This document shows, piece after piece, positions 40,522 through 49,494 of a DNA stretch of 64,000 nt. This DNA is from Treponema sp. UBA1747. GTDB taxonomy: Bacteria; Spirochaetota; Spirochaetia; Treponematales; Treponemataceae. The position numbers and the translations under genes were made by a program. Location: positions 1 through 64,000 of the forward strand of contig DCHR01000011.1 in assembly GCA_002315375.1 (NCBI GenBank), in the 5' to 3' direction. The first letter of the stretch is position 1, and the number at the start of each line of letters is the position of its first letter. The notes beneath the pieces are model-generated. The model searched no databases, was not told the origin of the DNA, and saw nothing but the letters and a program-made list of their open reading frames with translations.

Positions 40522-41349
40522 ATGAGTGACGCAGGATTTTTTCTGGAGAACGACAGTTTTCTGGAGGATGAAGAGTATATTTCCTCAGGAGAAAGCAAAT
40601 CGGAACGTCGTTTCAGAATCATTATAATTTCAACTCTTGCAATTCTTGTTTTCCTTTTGATGGCAGAATTTGTAGGCTGGAAATACGTAAAACCAAGCCT
40701 GTCAAATCCAAAGGTTACTATTTCAGGAAACAAAAATATGAGTCCTGAAGAAGTGGCAATGAAACTGATTCCTATGAATTCCAGAAACTGGTTTACTTTT
40801 GATGTTGATGTAGCTGCAGGAATTCTGTCTTCAGAAAGCTGTATAAAAAATGTGGAAATTGAAAAACATTTTCCTGATAAGATCCTCGTTAATATCAACG
40901 AACGTACTCCTGTTGCTTTGACTTATGTAAATGCAAATGGAAAATGTATTCCTATGCAGATTGATGAAACCGGTGTTCTTTTCTCAAATAAAAAGAATGC
41001 AGTTGTTGCCCAGTCAGGACTTCCAATCATTTCGGGAATTCCTGTAGACAACATGACAGGGGGAATGAGAATTCCTTCAAAATATAAAACTTTAATTGAA
41101 CAGATTTCACAAATTCAGAATCTTCCACAGAAATATTTTTCTGCAGTATCAGAGATTTGTGTTATTCCAAAAGATTCGGGAAACTATGAACTGGTTTTAA
41201 TCCCTTCATCAGGACATATTAAAGTACTTACTGATCGAGCATTGAATGAAGAGGCATTAAAGTATATGATGGTAGTGTTAGACGTAGTAAAACAGCTTAA
41301 GCCTGATGCCAAAACTGTTGATATGCGTTACGGATCTGTATCATATTAA
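40522..41349 (+). CDS. ftsQ: Division protein FtsQ/DivIB
   Basis: 275 aa: acidic cytoplasmic N-terminus (about 1-32), one membrane helix (about 33-50), then a POTRA domain (VTISGNKNMSPEEVAMKLIPM) and a beta domain with IEKHFPDKILVNINERTPVAL. It links FtsL and other septal proteins. It begins just after the ftsW stop with AGGAG upstream. Confidence 0.88.
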   Translation: MSDAGFFLENDSFLEDEEYISSGESKSERRFRIIIISTLAILVFLLMAEFVGWKYVKPSLSNPKVTISGNKNMSPEEVAMKLIPMNSRNWFTFDVDVAAGILSSESCIKNVEIEKHFPDKILVNINERTPVALTYVNANGKCIPMQIDETGVLFSNKKNAVVAQSGLPIISGIPVDNMTGGMRIPSKYKTLIEQISQIQNLPQKYFSAVSEICVIPKDSGNYELVLIPSSGHIKVLTDRALNEEALKYMMVVLDVVKQLKPDAKTVDMRYGSVSY

Positions 41350-41363
41350 ATTGGGTGGGAAAA

Positions 41364-42605
41364 ATGATCGTTGGTCTGGATATTGGTACCTGTAATACAC
41401 GTGTTGTTATCGGTGCTGTAGATGAAAATGGAAGTGTTTCAATTGTTGGAACATCCTGTGTTAAATCTGACGGCATGCGTAACGGTGTAATTCTGAACAT
41501 TGAAGCCGCAAAAAATGTTATAAAAGAAGCAATTGAACAGGCAGAACAAAATGCCGGCGTTACTGTATCTTCTGTTTACACTGCAATTGGTGGTGTTCAA
41601 ATCAGCAGTACAGATTCTCATGGTGTTGTAGGAATTGCAAAGGTTCGCGGAAACACACGGGAAATCAATGAATCTGATATTAGTCGTGTAATTGATTGTG
41701 CACGGACTTTAAAATTTCCTCCAGATAAACAGCTCCTCCATATCGTTCCACAGGATTTTATTGTTGATGACCTTTCTACAGGAAACAAGCCGCCAATCGG
41801 ACGTATGGGTGACCGCCTGGAAGTAGATGTTCATATTATTACTGCAGCATGCAGTACTCTGAAAAATGTAATTTCATGTATTTCACGAACTGGTTATACC
41901 TGTAATAACATCATGCTTAAGACTCTTGCAGCCACACAGGCAGTTGTTCATGATGATGAACTGGATCTTGGCTCAATCGTAATCGACCTTGGAGCCGGAA
42001 CTACTGATATTATCGTTTATGTAAAAGGTTCTCCAGTTTGCACAGCTTCTCTTCAGGTTGCAGGAAATCTGGTTACAAATGACATTTCGATTGTAAAAGG
42101 CATTTCAAACGCAACAGCAGAAAAAATAAAAATCGAATCAGGATGCTGCTGGCGTCAGGGAATTGAAAATGATGTTGAAGTTATCATTCCTGGTGTTGGT
42201 GGTCGGGCACCTGAAGCTGTCCGCAAATCAGAGATTTGTGATATTATCCAGCCTCGTATGACTGAAATCTTTGAAATGGCCAGAAGTGCAATCAAACATA
42301 ATTCACAGATTAAACAGCTGGCTGGAAATATTATTCTTACCGGTGGTGGTGCACAGATGGAAGGTGTTGTCGAACTGGCACAGGAAGTTTTCCATACTTC
42401 TTCGGTTCGCAAAGGAATGCCTGAAAATGCCGGAATTGTTCCGGAAGCTTACCGCAGACCGGATTTTGCAACTGCTGTTGGGCTTGTCATGGCAAACAAG
42501 GATAATGACAGCAGTACAAACGGAAAAAAGAAAAAGAATCGTAAGGTTCCAAAAGAAAAAAAGAATGAGAGTGGTTTATCCAAATTCTTGAAAAGATATT
42601 TCTAA
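41364..42605 (+). CDS. ftsA: Division protein FtsA
   Basis: 413 aa, an actin-like ATPase that anchors FtsZ to the membrane. VGLDIGTCNTRVVIG (phosphate-1), the SHUB-like insert after VYTAIGGVQIS, IDLGAGTTDI (about 208-217) and ILTGGGAQMEGV (about 322-333) are seen. The C-terminal tail KKNESGLSKFLKRYF is an amphipathic membrane-targeting helix after a Lys-rich linker. ATG 41364 is preferred to GTG 41355 because GGGTGGG forms the SD. Confidence 0.94.
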   Translation: MIVGLDIGTCNTRVVIGAVDENGSVSIVGTSCVKSDGMRNGVILNIEAAKNVIKEAIEQAEQNAGVTVSSVYTAIGGVQISSTDSHGVVGIAKVRGNTREINESDISRVIDCARTLKFPPDKQLLHIVPQDFIVDDLSTGNKPPIGRMGDRLEVDVHIITAACSTLKNVISCISRTGYTCNNIMLKTLAATQAVVHDDELDLGSIVIDLGAGTTDIIVYVKGSPVCTASLQVAGNLVTNDISIVKGISNATAEKIKIESGCCWRQGIENDVEVIIPGVGGRAPEAVRKSEICDIIQPRMTEIFEMARSAIKHNSQIKQLAGNIILTGGGAQMEGVVELAQEVFHTSSVRKGMPENAGIVPEAYRRPDFATAVGLVMANKDNDSSTNGKKKKNRKVPKEKKNESGLSKFLKRYF

Positions 42606-42649
42606 AATAAATGGGTGACCGGTGGGGGCCGGTTTAATGGGAGGAAAAA

Positions 42650-43981
42650 ATGGGTTTTGATTTTCAGGTCGTTCAGGATACACCACAAGAGTGTCGTAAT
42701 CTTGAGAATCCTACACGTATTAAAGTAATCGGTTGTGGTGGCGGCGGTTCCAATGCAGTTCGTCAGATGATCGATGATAATGTACAGGGTGTTGAATTTA
42801 TCGTAATGAACACAGACCTTCAGGCTCTTAATAAGAACCCTGCACAGACAAAGCTTCCAATCGGACAGAAAATAACTGGCGGTCTTGGTTCAGGAGGAAA
42901 TCCTGAAGTAGGTGAAAAGGCTGCTATTGAAGATACCGCTGCAATTGAACAGATTGTTGCCGGTGCAGATATGATTATCCTTACTGCCGGAATGGGTGGT
43001 GGAACAGGAACAGGTTCTATTCCAATCGTTGCTGACATTGCAAGAAAATCAGGTGCTTTAACAATCGCTGTTGTTACAACTCCGTTCACATTCGAAGGTC
43101 CACACCGTATGGAAAACGCTCAGGCTGGTATCGAAAAACTCCGTGAACATGTAGACAGTCTTATCGTTGTTCCTAACGAAGCCGTATTCAAGATTATTGA
43201 TAATGACAGTCCGTTCACTCTTGCATTCTCAGTTGCAGATGATCTTCTGTGTCAGGGTGTAAAGGGTATCTGTGAAATCATCACTAAAGAAGGTGTTGTA
43301 AACCGCGACTTTAATGATATGAAAACTGTTCTCCGTGAAGCCGGGGATACTCTTCTTGGTGTTGGTGAAGGAAGCGGTGAGAACCGTGCAATTGATGCTG
43401 CTCAGATGGCAATTTCTAACCCAATGCTGGAACACATGAAGATTGACGGAGCAACAAAGCTCCTGGTAAATATTACTGGTCCTGCAAATATTCGTATGAG
43501 TGAAATCAACGAAATCAACAATACAATTACAGCATCTGCCGCAAAGAATCATCATAATCTTTGGGGACAGATTATTGATCCGACAATGGAAGATAAAATC
43601 CGTGTAATTGTTATTGCTACTGGTTTTAAAACTGCAGAACCGGTTCCACAGATTCCTGTTGAACCTGTAACAGAAACAAAAAAAGAAGATCCTAATGTAA
43701 TGTCTGCCGGAGCTTTTGATGACCTTCTGAATGGTGGAAACAGCGGCATGTTCGGTTCTTTCGGAAACATTACAGCTTCTGATAAAACTTCATCAGAAAA
43801 GAAAGAAGGTTCATCTTTAGGTGATGACCTGGCTGGAAGTTTTGAACCTGTAAAACCAACTTACAGAAATTCTCAGACTGCACCTGCTGATTTTACCGGA
43901 CAGAATGACATCAGCCAGCCTGCATGCTGGAGAAGAAACACTGGTGATTATTCTAAAACAATCAACTTTTCTGACGACTAA
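42650..43981 (+). CDS. ftsZ: Tubulin-like division protein FtsZ
   Basis: 443 aa. The GTP-binding loops are GCGGGGSNAV (about 25-34) and the tubulin signature GGGTGTGSIP (about 117-126); the synergy loop has NRDFNDMKTVL. The globular part ends near 330 and is followed by a linker of about 80 residues rich in Ser, Gly and Pro. The C-terminal peptide reads QPACWRRN followed by 13 more residues, unlike the usual terminal DIPAFLRR. A GGGAGG SD is present, and a small GC hairpin lies between ftsA and ftsZ. Confidence 0.96.
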   Translation: MGFDFQVVQDTPQECRNLENPTRIKVIGCGGGGSNAVRQMIDDNVQGVEFIVMNTDLQALNKNPAQTKLPIGQKITGGLGSGGNPEVGEKAAIEDTAAIEQIVAGADMIILTAGMGGGTGTGSIPIVADIARKSGALTIAVVTTPFTFEGPHRMENAQAGIEKLREHVDSLIVVPNEAVFKIIDNDSPFTLAFSVADDLLCQGVKGICEIITKEGVVNRDFNDMKTVLREAGDTLLGVGEGSGENRAIDAAQMAISNPMLEHMKIDGATKLLVNITGPANIRMSEINEINNTITASAAKNHHNLWGQIIDPTMEDKIRVIVIATGFKTAEPVPQIPVEPVTETKKEDPNVMSAGAFDDLLNGGNSGMFGSFGNITASDKTSSEKKEGSSLGDDLAGSFEPVKPTYRNSQTAPADFTGQNDISQPACWRRNTGDYSKTINFSDD

Positions 43982-44003
43982 TAGTTGAACGGGCTGCAGC
44001 TTT

Positions 44004-44939
44004 ATGACAATTGACATTTTGCTGGAACAGTTTTATACAGATCTTCTTCTTGTAAAACGGGACAGCAATGAAACTGCAGCCACTTATAAAGAATCCTCTT
44101 CTTTATTCCTGAACTGGCTTTCTTCCAGTGAAATCAAACTGAAGGATGTGGCCGTTCAGGATATTGTCAATTTCCTTTACAAGCGCCGTAGTGAAGGTGC
44201 TTCCGAACTTACTCTCGCCAAAGATATTTCCGGACTCAGAGCTTTGGGCGATTATCTTGTCCGCAAAAATATGTGGGAAGAAAATGTTGCCCTGGAACTG
44301 GACCGTCCAAAAGTCAGCCGCGCAATTCCACGTGTATTAACTCTGGAACAGGTGGACAAACTTCTTTCGGTAATTGATCCTTCAACGCCGGTTGGAAAAA
44401 GAGATGATGCACTTTTTGAACTGATTTATTCCTGCGGGCTTCGAATCAGTGAAGCGGCGACTCTGAAAGTTGCCAATGTCCATTTGAATGAAAAACTGCT
44501 TCTGGTCCATGGGAAAGGGGATAAAGAAAGGATAATTCCTTTTGGCGGCCGTGCCTATGATAAGCTTGTTGTTTATCTGGACGAAGCAAGACCGGTTCTG
44601 GCAGGTAATAAAATCTCTGAAGAAGTTTTCCTTAATTACAGAGGCGAACCGATTTCCAGAAAGGGAATCTGGAAAAAATTCCAGGAACTGGAAGCACAAA
44701 GCGGAATTAGTGCCAAGGTGCATACTTTGCGTCATTCCTTTGCAACTCATCTTTTGCAGGGTGGAGCGGACCTTCGTTCCGTTCAGGAATTATTGGGGCA
44801 CTCGGATCTGGCAACAACTCAGATTTATACTCACGTTGATGATACTCAATTGAAATCAAGTCATGAAAAATATTTTCCGGGACATAAATGGAATCACCCG
44901 GATTCAGTTAATGAAATAGATACTAATTCTGGAGAATAA
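44004..44939 (+). CDS. Tyrosine recombinase XerC/XerD family
   Basis: 311 aa. The N-terminal SAM-like domain (about 1-95) is followed by the catalytic domain with Arg in CGLRISEA (about 148), Lys in GKGDKER (about 172), HTLRHSFATHLL (about 246-257), the His of LLGHSDL and the nucleophile Tyr in TTQIYTH (about 277). It probably resolves chromosome dimers at dif. No transposon or integron context is seen; the adjacent position after ftsZ fits a chromosomal XerC. Confidence 0.9.
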   Translation: MTIDILLEQFYTDLLLVKRDSNETAATYKESSSLFLNWLSSSEIKLKDVAVQDIVNFLYKRRSEGASELTLAKDISGLRALGDYLVRKNMWEENVALELDRPKVSRAIPRVLTLEQVDKLLSVIDPSTPVGKRDDALFELIYSCGLRISEAATLKVANVHLNEKLLLVHGKGDKERIIPFGGRAYDKLVVYLDEARPVLAGNKISEEVFLNYRGEPISRKGIWKKFQELEAQSGISAKVHTLRHSFATHLLQGGADLRSVQELLGHSDLATTQIYTHVDDTQLKSSHEKYFPGHKWNHPDSVNEIDTNSGE

Positions 44940-44940
44940 A

Positions 44941-45417
44941 ATGAACAGAGTTTTTGTAAGTGTAATGGATGGAAAGGAAGAACCGGTCTGGATCGGAAAC
45001 GTAAAGCCTTATGTTGAAAAGCTTCTGGAAAAACTGGAATATGACGGAGAAGAGATTTCTATCCTGTTTTGTGATGATGTTTTAATCCAGCAGTTAAACA
45101 AACAGTACAGACAGATTGATTCTGCAACTGATGTTCTGTCTTTTGAAAATGGCGAAGAATATTCTGATGAAGAAGGAACCTGGACAAGCATGGGGGATAT
45201 TGTAATTAGTCTGGATACAGTTCCTGTAAATGTGAAATATTTTGAAACCGATGAAAATACAGAAATGAAGAGGCTTCTTCTCCACGGGCTTCTTCATTTG
45301 AATGGTTTCGATCATTGGGAAGAACATATCGAAAAGAATAAGGAGCCTGAATGCGAAATGCTTGTTCTTCAGGAAAATCTGCTGAAGGAGTTTTCGGATT
45401 TTGTTTTAATCAGCTAG
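44941..45417 (+). CDS. ybeY: Endoribonuclease YbeY (16S rRNA 3'-end maturation)
   Basis: 158 aa. The zinc motif HGLLHLNGFDHWEE (about 117-130) gives the three His ligands H-x3-H-x5-H. The segment DSATDVLSFE near 60-69 is also typical. It processes the 3' end of 16S rRNA and takes part in ribosome quality control. The start lies 1 nt after the xerC stop, with GGAG upstream. Confidence 0.93.
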   Translation: MNRVFVSVMDGKEEPVWIGNVKPYVEKLLEKLEYDGEEISILFCDDVLIQQLNKQYRQIDSATDVLSFENGEEYSDEEGTWTSMGDIVISLDTVPVNVKYFETDENTEMKRLLLHGLLHLNGFDHWEEHIEKNKEPECEMLVLQENLLKEFSDFVLIS

Positions 45418-45435
45418 GGGATTTCTCTTATAGTC

Positions 45436-45464
45436 TTGAAAATTATTATATGACTCGGCATTAT
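45436..45464 (+). promoter_or_regulatory. Possible promoter of manA
   Basis: TTGAAA (45436-45441), 17-nt spacer, CATTAT (45459-45464). It leaves a leader of about 13 nt before an SD-led ATG at 45484. Confidence 0.4.
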
Positions 45465-45483
45465 TGTAACAGGCAGGAAAACA

Positions 45484-46275
45484 ATGAGAAAATTAAATGC
45501 AATTAAATCAGATAAAATCTGGGGCTATGAACTTTGGATTGCTTCTACACATCCAAACGGACTTCAGAAAGATTTTTATGATACATGTGGCGGGGATTAT
45601 CCGCTTCTGGTAAAAGTTATCCAGGCAAATGATACTCTGTCCATTCAGGTTCATCCTGATGACCGCCTTGCAGTAGAACTTGAAGGTGAAGGAAACCGTG
45701 GGAAAACTGAATGCTGGTATGTGCTGGACGCTGCGCCGGATGCAAAGCTTGTTTATGGCATGAAGGATGATTACCCAAGTGATGTTCTTGCAAAGGCAAT
45801 TACAGAAACAAAGCTTGAAGATTATCTTGAGTTTGTAAATGTAAAGAAAGGGGACTTTATTTTTATTCCGGCAGGAACTGTTCATGCTATCGGGGCAGGG
45901 CTCCGTCTTATGGAAGTTCAGCAGAGCTGTGACCTGACATACCGTCTTTATGACTGGGGCCGGGGACGTGAAGTTCATATTGAAAAAGGATTGAAAGTAA
46001 TCAAAAGCGAGGAAATGATTCCTGTGGCTCCTTTCGGAAAGGAATTTGAGTGTGATTATTTCCGTCTTGAAAAAATAGATGTAGACGGTGACTGGACTTA
46101 CAGCTGTCCTGACCGAAAACGACCTGAAGGTGTGGAACTTCTTTATGTTATTTCATCAGAAGGTGCTGTTTATGACAATGAGGAAATAAAAGCCGAAGAC
46201 ATTTATTCTGTAGAACCTGGTGAATTGGTAAAAATCAGTGGAAAAGCAGAAATAATGCGGATTATTGCAAAATAA
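45484..46275 (+). CDS. manA: Mannose-6-phosphate isomerase, class I short form
   Basis: 263 aa. It interconverts mannose-6-P and fructose-6-P. The zinc-site motifs are SIQVHPDD (about 54-61), KTECWYVLDA (about 74-83) and PAGTVHAIGAGLRLMEVQQSCDLTYRLYDWGR (from about 130). The protein is shorter than the Bacillus-type 315 aa and lacks part of the C-terminal beta domain. An AGGCAGGAAA SD is present. It is probably monocistronic. Confidence 0.92.
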   Translation: MRKLNAIKSDKIWGYELWIASTHPNGLQKDFYDTCGGDYPLLVKVIQANDTLSIQVHPDDRLAVELEGEGNRGKTECWYVLDAAPDAKLVYGMKDDYPSDVLAKAITETKLEDYLEFVNVKKGDFIFIPAGTVHAIGAGLRLMEVQQSCDLTYRLYDWGRGREVHIEKGLKVIKSEEMIPVAPFGKEFECDYFRLEKIDVDGDWTYSCPDRKRPEGVELLYVISSEGAVYDNEEIKAEDIYSVEPGELVKISGKAEIMRIIAK

Positions 46276-46305
46276 AAAAACTTTCAAAAAAGACGTGTTT
46301 ACCAC

Positions 46306-46334
46306 TTGAACAAAAACTTAGAAAAGTGTATATT
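46306..46334 (+). promoter_or_regulatory. Promoter of tRNA-Pro
   Basis: TTGAAC (46306-46311), 17-nt spacer, TATATT (46329-46334), giving a start about 6 nt before the mature tRNA 5' end. Confidence 0.7.
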
Positions 46335-46346
46335 TGTATTCACTTA

Positions 46347-46419
46347 CGGGATGTAGCGCAGCTGGTAGCGCGTCTGGTTTGGGACCAGGATGTCGCAGGT
46401 TCGAATCCTGTCATCCCGA
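46347..46419 (+). tRNA. tRNA-Pro (anticodon TGG)
   Basis: A complete cloverleaf: acceptor CGGGATG (46347-46353) with CATCCCG (46412-46418), D arm with GCGC and GCGC, anticodon stem CTGG/CCAG with loop TTTGGGA (anticodon TGG, reading CCA-type proline codons), and T arm GCAGG-TTCGAAT-CCTGT. The discriminator is A (46419) and CCA is not encoded. Confidence 0.96.
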
Positions 46420-46422
46420 GTA

Positions 46423-46450
46423 AAAGCTTTCACTAAGGTGAAAGCTTTTT
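46423..46450 (+). terminator. Terminator of tRNA-Pro
   Basis: AAAGCTTTCAC (46423-46433) pairs perfectly with GTGAAAGCTTT (46438-46448) around TAAG, followed by Ts. Confidence 0.88.
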
Positions 46451-46487
46451 CTATTTTAAACCGATTTTACATTGATAAGAATTAATT

Positions 46488-46501
46488 GACAGGATTCGAA
46501 C
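46488..46501 (-). repeat. Inverted 14-nt copy of the tRNA-Pro T arm
   Basis: GACAGGATTCGAAC is the exact reverse complement of tRNA positions 46399-46412, 75 nt beyond the tRNA gene. It is followed at once by a hairpin element (46513-46543). Confidence 0.7.
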
Positions 46502-46512
46502 GGTTTTCTGCG

Positions 46513-46543
46513 CGCCAAAATGCGATGAAGGAGCATTTTGGCG
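46513..46543. repeat. GC-capped hairpin repeat
   Basis: CGCCAAAATGC (46513-46523) pairs perfectly with GCATTTTGGCG (46533-46543) around a 9-nt loop. There is no T run, so it is not a terminator; it resembles an interspersed palindromic repeat. Confidence 0.6.
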
Positions 46544-46581
46544 GAAAGGCGAATTTCTCTTAAGTCTGTTATTAAAAATCG

Positions 46582-46610
46582 TTGAGAGCGTGAATTTTAT
46601 ATAGTATAAT
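46582..46610 (+). promoter_or_regulatory. Promoter of the 947-aa surface-type protein gene
   Basis: TTGAGA (46582-46587), 17-nt spacer, perfect TATAAT (46605-46610). Confidence 0.7.
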
Positions 46611-46648
46611 TAATCAGTGTTTTTTTTATGCTGGGCGATTTTATAAGT

Positions 46649-49492
46649 ATGAAATTTACGGTTAAAAAGATTTTTGTTCTTTTCTTTATTTTTTTATTCC
46701 TGAGTTCTGGAATCTGGTCTGATACAAAAACTATTTCAGAAAAAAATACTGATTTGTATATTTATAAACCGGAAATTAAAAGCTTGCCGGAAGAACAAGA
46801 ATGGATAATCGATTTTATTCAGAATCTTTTATTTGATGATATAAGTAAAAATACAGAAATCAGTGTTTTTTTTATTGATAATACCCTGGACGAAGACCTG
46901 TCTGGAGAAGAAACAGATGCTGCTAAAGATTCTGATGAGGATGAAACATTTGAATCAGTTTCTAAATCTGGTGATTTATTGAATAAATCAATTTACAATC
47001 TTACAGTAACCGGATCTTATAATACAATTTACGATTTGTCTTTCAAAATAATTGAAAAAAACTCGAATCAGATAGTTGCTGAAAAAACGATTTCAAAATG
47101 TTCTCCCGGTACTTTGGAATCAGGAAAACTATTAAAGGAAACTGCCGTATCTTTATTGACAGGTCTGGGAATCTCATTTTCGGACTCCTATACTCAGCTC
47201 ATAAGAACAGATAATGCAAATCTTAAACTGAATGTGGAAGCCCAGCAGCTTTTTGCTCAAGGTCTTTATGCGCAAAGGAAAGGACTGACAGTCGAAGCAA
47301 TGAACTGTTTTATCAGGGCAAAAATGAAGGACAGTACATTACTTAACTTGTCCAGCGCTATGAACATAACTTCGGATTTAATAAATGCAGGAAGTCTGGG
47401 AGAACAATCTAGAAATCTTATTAATGCAAGAAAGTCTTTTATTAAACTGCTCGATGAAACTGAGGCTTTTTTTGAAAAGAATGTTCCTTATACAATTGTC
47501 TATAATCCGGAATTAAAACTGGGGGCAATTGATTATGAAAAAGAAAAAGCTGAATACAAATTTAAATCGGCCCTTGTCTTAAAATATGATGCAAAGGAAA
47601 TCTGCGATAATATTCTTCTTTTGTATAGAGCACAGGAGGATTCTGTTAACTGGAATCTTGATCAAAGAATAAAAAACTTGATTAAAGAAAAGGCCTATGT
47701 ATACATCCAGTATGAACTTCATAACAATCAAGGAAAAAAACTTGCGGTAACAAGAAAAAAGATTCCGGTAACCAAAAAAGATGTCTATCTGAATGAATAT
47801 TCTTTTAAGGTTCCTTCAAAATATGATACCAGATTTCTTGTTTTTTCTATTTCGGCAACTAAGTTCAGTGAAAAGAATATTAAGGTTTCCAACAAGAAAT
47901 GGTGGGCTAGCGAAACTGGCAATGTAAATATAGAAAAATATCAAATCCGCGATTATGAAAATCAGTTTATTCGTCCACGCTGCCAGCTGGAACAATCTGA
48001 CGTCAGGGGAATCAGTTATGTTACTCTGTCTCAAAGTATCAATCTTAAACAAAACACCAGTCTGTTGAATTATTTTGGTGAAAACCTGAGTGAATTATGT
48101 GAAAGTTATTATCCGGACTACAGCACTTTGGATAAGATTATTTATACAAAGGAAGAAAAGAAAAAAATTGATAAATATAAAACAGGAACCGTCCTTAACG
48201 GGAACTATATCATATCAGAAAAATTGTATGTAACAGACAATTCTGTTCCCTGGCCTCGGAAAAAGGAAGAATTCAGGAAGCATTTGAGAGACTTTAATCT
48301 GTTTGAATATAAAATGCGTAATGATAATGAGTTCCGGGTTTATATTTCTCCAGAAAATTTCACCTTATTACAGGCGGCTCAAATTGAGAAAGATGAATTT
48401 TTAAGATTGGGGTCAATAGAAGTAGGTTATTATCATGAATACCAGGAGTGGAGTGAATATTACAAAAAATATGTAAAAAGAACTAAATGGGTACCAACAG
48501 GTTCTATTGAACGGTATGAAGTTACTCAGAAGCTTGCCGATATTCTTGGCTGGGGAACTGTAAGCAGGATTTATTATAAGACTGAAAAGGACGGGGAACC
48601 TTACACTTATGATGAATCTAAAAATAATCTGAAGTTTTTAAATACCTGTTTCAGCTTCGAAAGTTATCTTGAAAAAAACTTAATTCAGGAATCTTTTAGT
48701 GGAGACGGAAATACTTATTCACTTAATCCGGCAAATGACCTGACATGTATGCTTTTGAAAAAAGCCGTAATCAGGTATTTTGATTATGAGCTCCCGGATG
48801 ACAGAGCAAATTTAAAAAGCAAGGACTTGTCTTTAATTAATCGGGTTATTCGCAGGAATGTTTCCGGGAATCTTTCGGTATATGTAATGGGTGATAAAGA
48901 TCTGAAAGGATTGAAAAAAATTGAAGGTGGAAAAGAACTTGCAAAAAAGATTTCAGAAGATTCAAATTATTTTTATTTTTACCAGACAGAAAAGGCTCCT
49001 CTCAGGTACAGCCAGCGAAAGCGGTTTGATTTGAAGATTCCTTCGCCACAGATTTCCTTTACATCGCCTGATTATCTGGCTCTGGGGGTAAACCTGATTG
49101 AATTTGATTATCCTATAGCAAAACATATATATACAGGAATTGAAGGCGGTCTTCTGTTCATTTCTGATATGGATTGGGATGGAAATGTTTTCGAAGATTT
49201 TGCAGATGGCTATATAAATGACTTCTTTCCTTTTTTATTAGGGAAAATCGGGTTCAACTTTAATATTGATAAAGGGTGTATGGTTTCTGCTTATCTGGAT
49301 TGTGGATGGTATAATGGCCGGACCGTAGGGGCTGGAATAGAACTGATGAGCAATAAATTCCGATATAACAATTTCTTTGTTGATTACAATATAGGATATG
49401 TGATGGTTAATAAATTAACTAATTCAGACAGATTGTATGACAGGTTTTCTTTGGGTTATGTAGTAACATTTGATTTGAATATGAAGCATTGA
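46649..49492 (+). CDS. Large exported protein with CsgG/TolB-like and barrel-like regions
   Basis: 947 aa, family not recognised. A signal peptide (MKFTVKKIFVLFFIFLFLSSGIWS) opens it. Residues about 90-180 (LTVTGSYNTIYDLSFKIIEKNSNQIVAEKTI) resemble the CsgG/LpoB/TolB-N type fold that senses partner proteins. A TPR-like helical pair (AQQLFAQGLYAQRKGLTVEAMNCFIRAK) follows. A long Lys/Tyr-rich middle has no clear motif. The last 150 residues alternate like beta strands (GINLIEFDYPI..GGLLFIS..IGYVMVNK..FSLGYVVTFDL). The start at 46649 is chosen for the signal peptide; ATG 46628 is in frame. A lipoprotein gene follows after 2 nt. Confidence 0.6.
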   Translation: MKFTVKKIFVLFFIFLFLSSGIWSDTKTISEKNTDLYIYKPEIKSLPEEQEWIIDFIQNLLFDDISKNTEISVFFIDNTLDEDLSGEETDAAKDSDEDETFESVSKSGDLLNKSIYNLTVTGSYNTIYDLSFKIIEKNSNQIVAEKTISKCSPGTLESGKLLKETAVSLLTGLGISFSDSYTQLIRTDNANLKLNVEAQQLFAQGLYAQRKGLTVEAMNCFIRAKMKDSTLLNLSSAMNITSDLINAGSLGEQSRNLINARKSFIKLLDETEAFFEKNVPYTIVYNPELKLGAIDYEKEKAEYKFKSALVLKYDAKEICDNILLLYRAQEDSVNWNLDQRIKNLIKEKAYVYIQYELHNNQGKKLAVTRKKIPVTKKDVYLNEYSFKVPSKYDTRFLVFSISATKFSEKNIKVSNKKWWASETGNVNIEKYQIRDYENQFIRPRCQLEQSDVRGISYVTLSQSINLKQNTSLLNYFGENLSELCESYYPDYSTLDKIIYTKEEKKKIDKYKTGTVLNGNYIISEKLYVTDNSVPWPRKKEEFRKHLRDFNLFEYKMRNDNEFRVYISPENFTLLQAAQIEKDEFLRLGSIEVGYYHEYQEWSEYYKKYVKRTKWVPTGSIERYEVTQKLADILGWGTVSRIYYKTEKDGEPYTYDESKNNLKFLNTCFSFESYLEKNLIQESFSGDGNTYSLNPANDLTCMLLKKAVIRYFDYELPDDRANLKSKDLSLINRVIRRNVSGNLSVYVMGDKDLKGLKKIEGGKELAKKISEDSNYFYFYQTEKAPLRYSQRKRFDLKIPSPQISFTSPDYLALGVNLIEFDYPIAKHIYTGIEGGLLFISDMDWDGNVFEDFADGYINDFFPFLLGKIGFNFNIDKGCMVSAYLDCGWYNGRTVGAGIELMSNKFRYNNFFVDYNIGYVMVNKLTNSDRLYDRFSLGYVVTFDLNMKH

Positions 49493-49494
49493 TT

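Noticed and set aside
44004..44939. The tyrosine recombinase as integrase of a mobile element
   Set aside because: It sits in a conserved housekeeping setting between ftsZ and ybeY, with no cargo, att repeats or phage genes near it.
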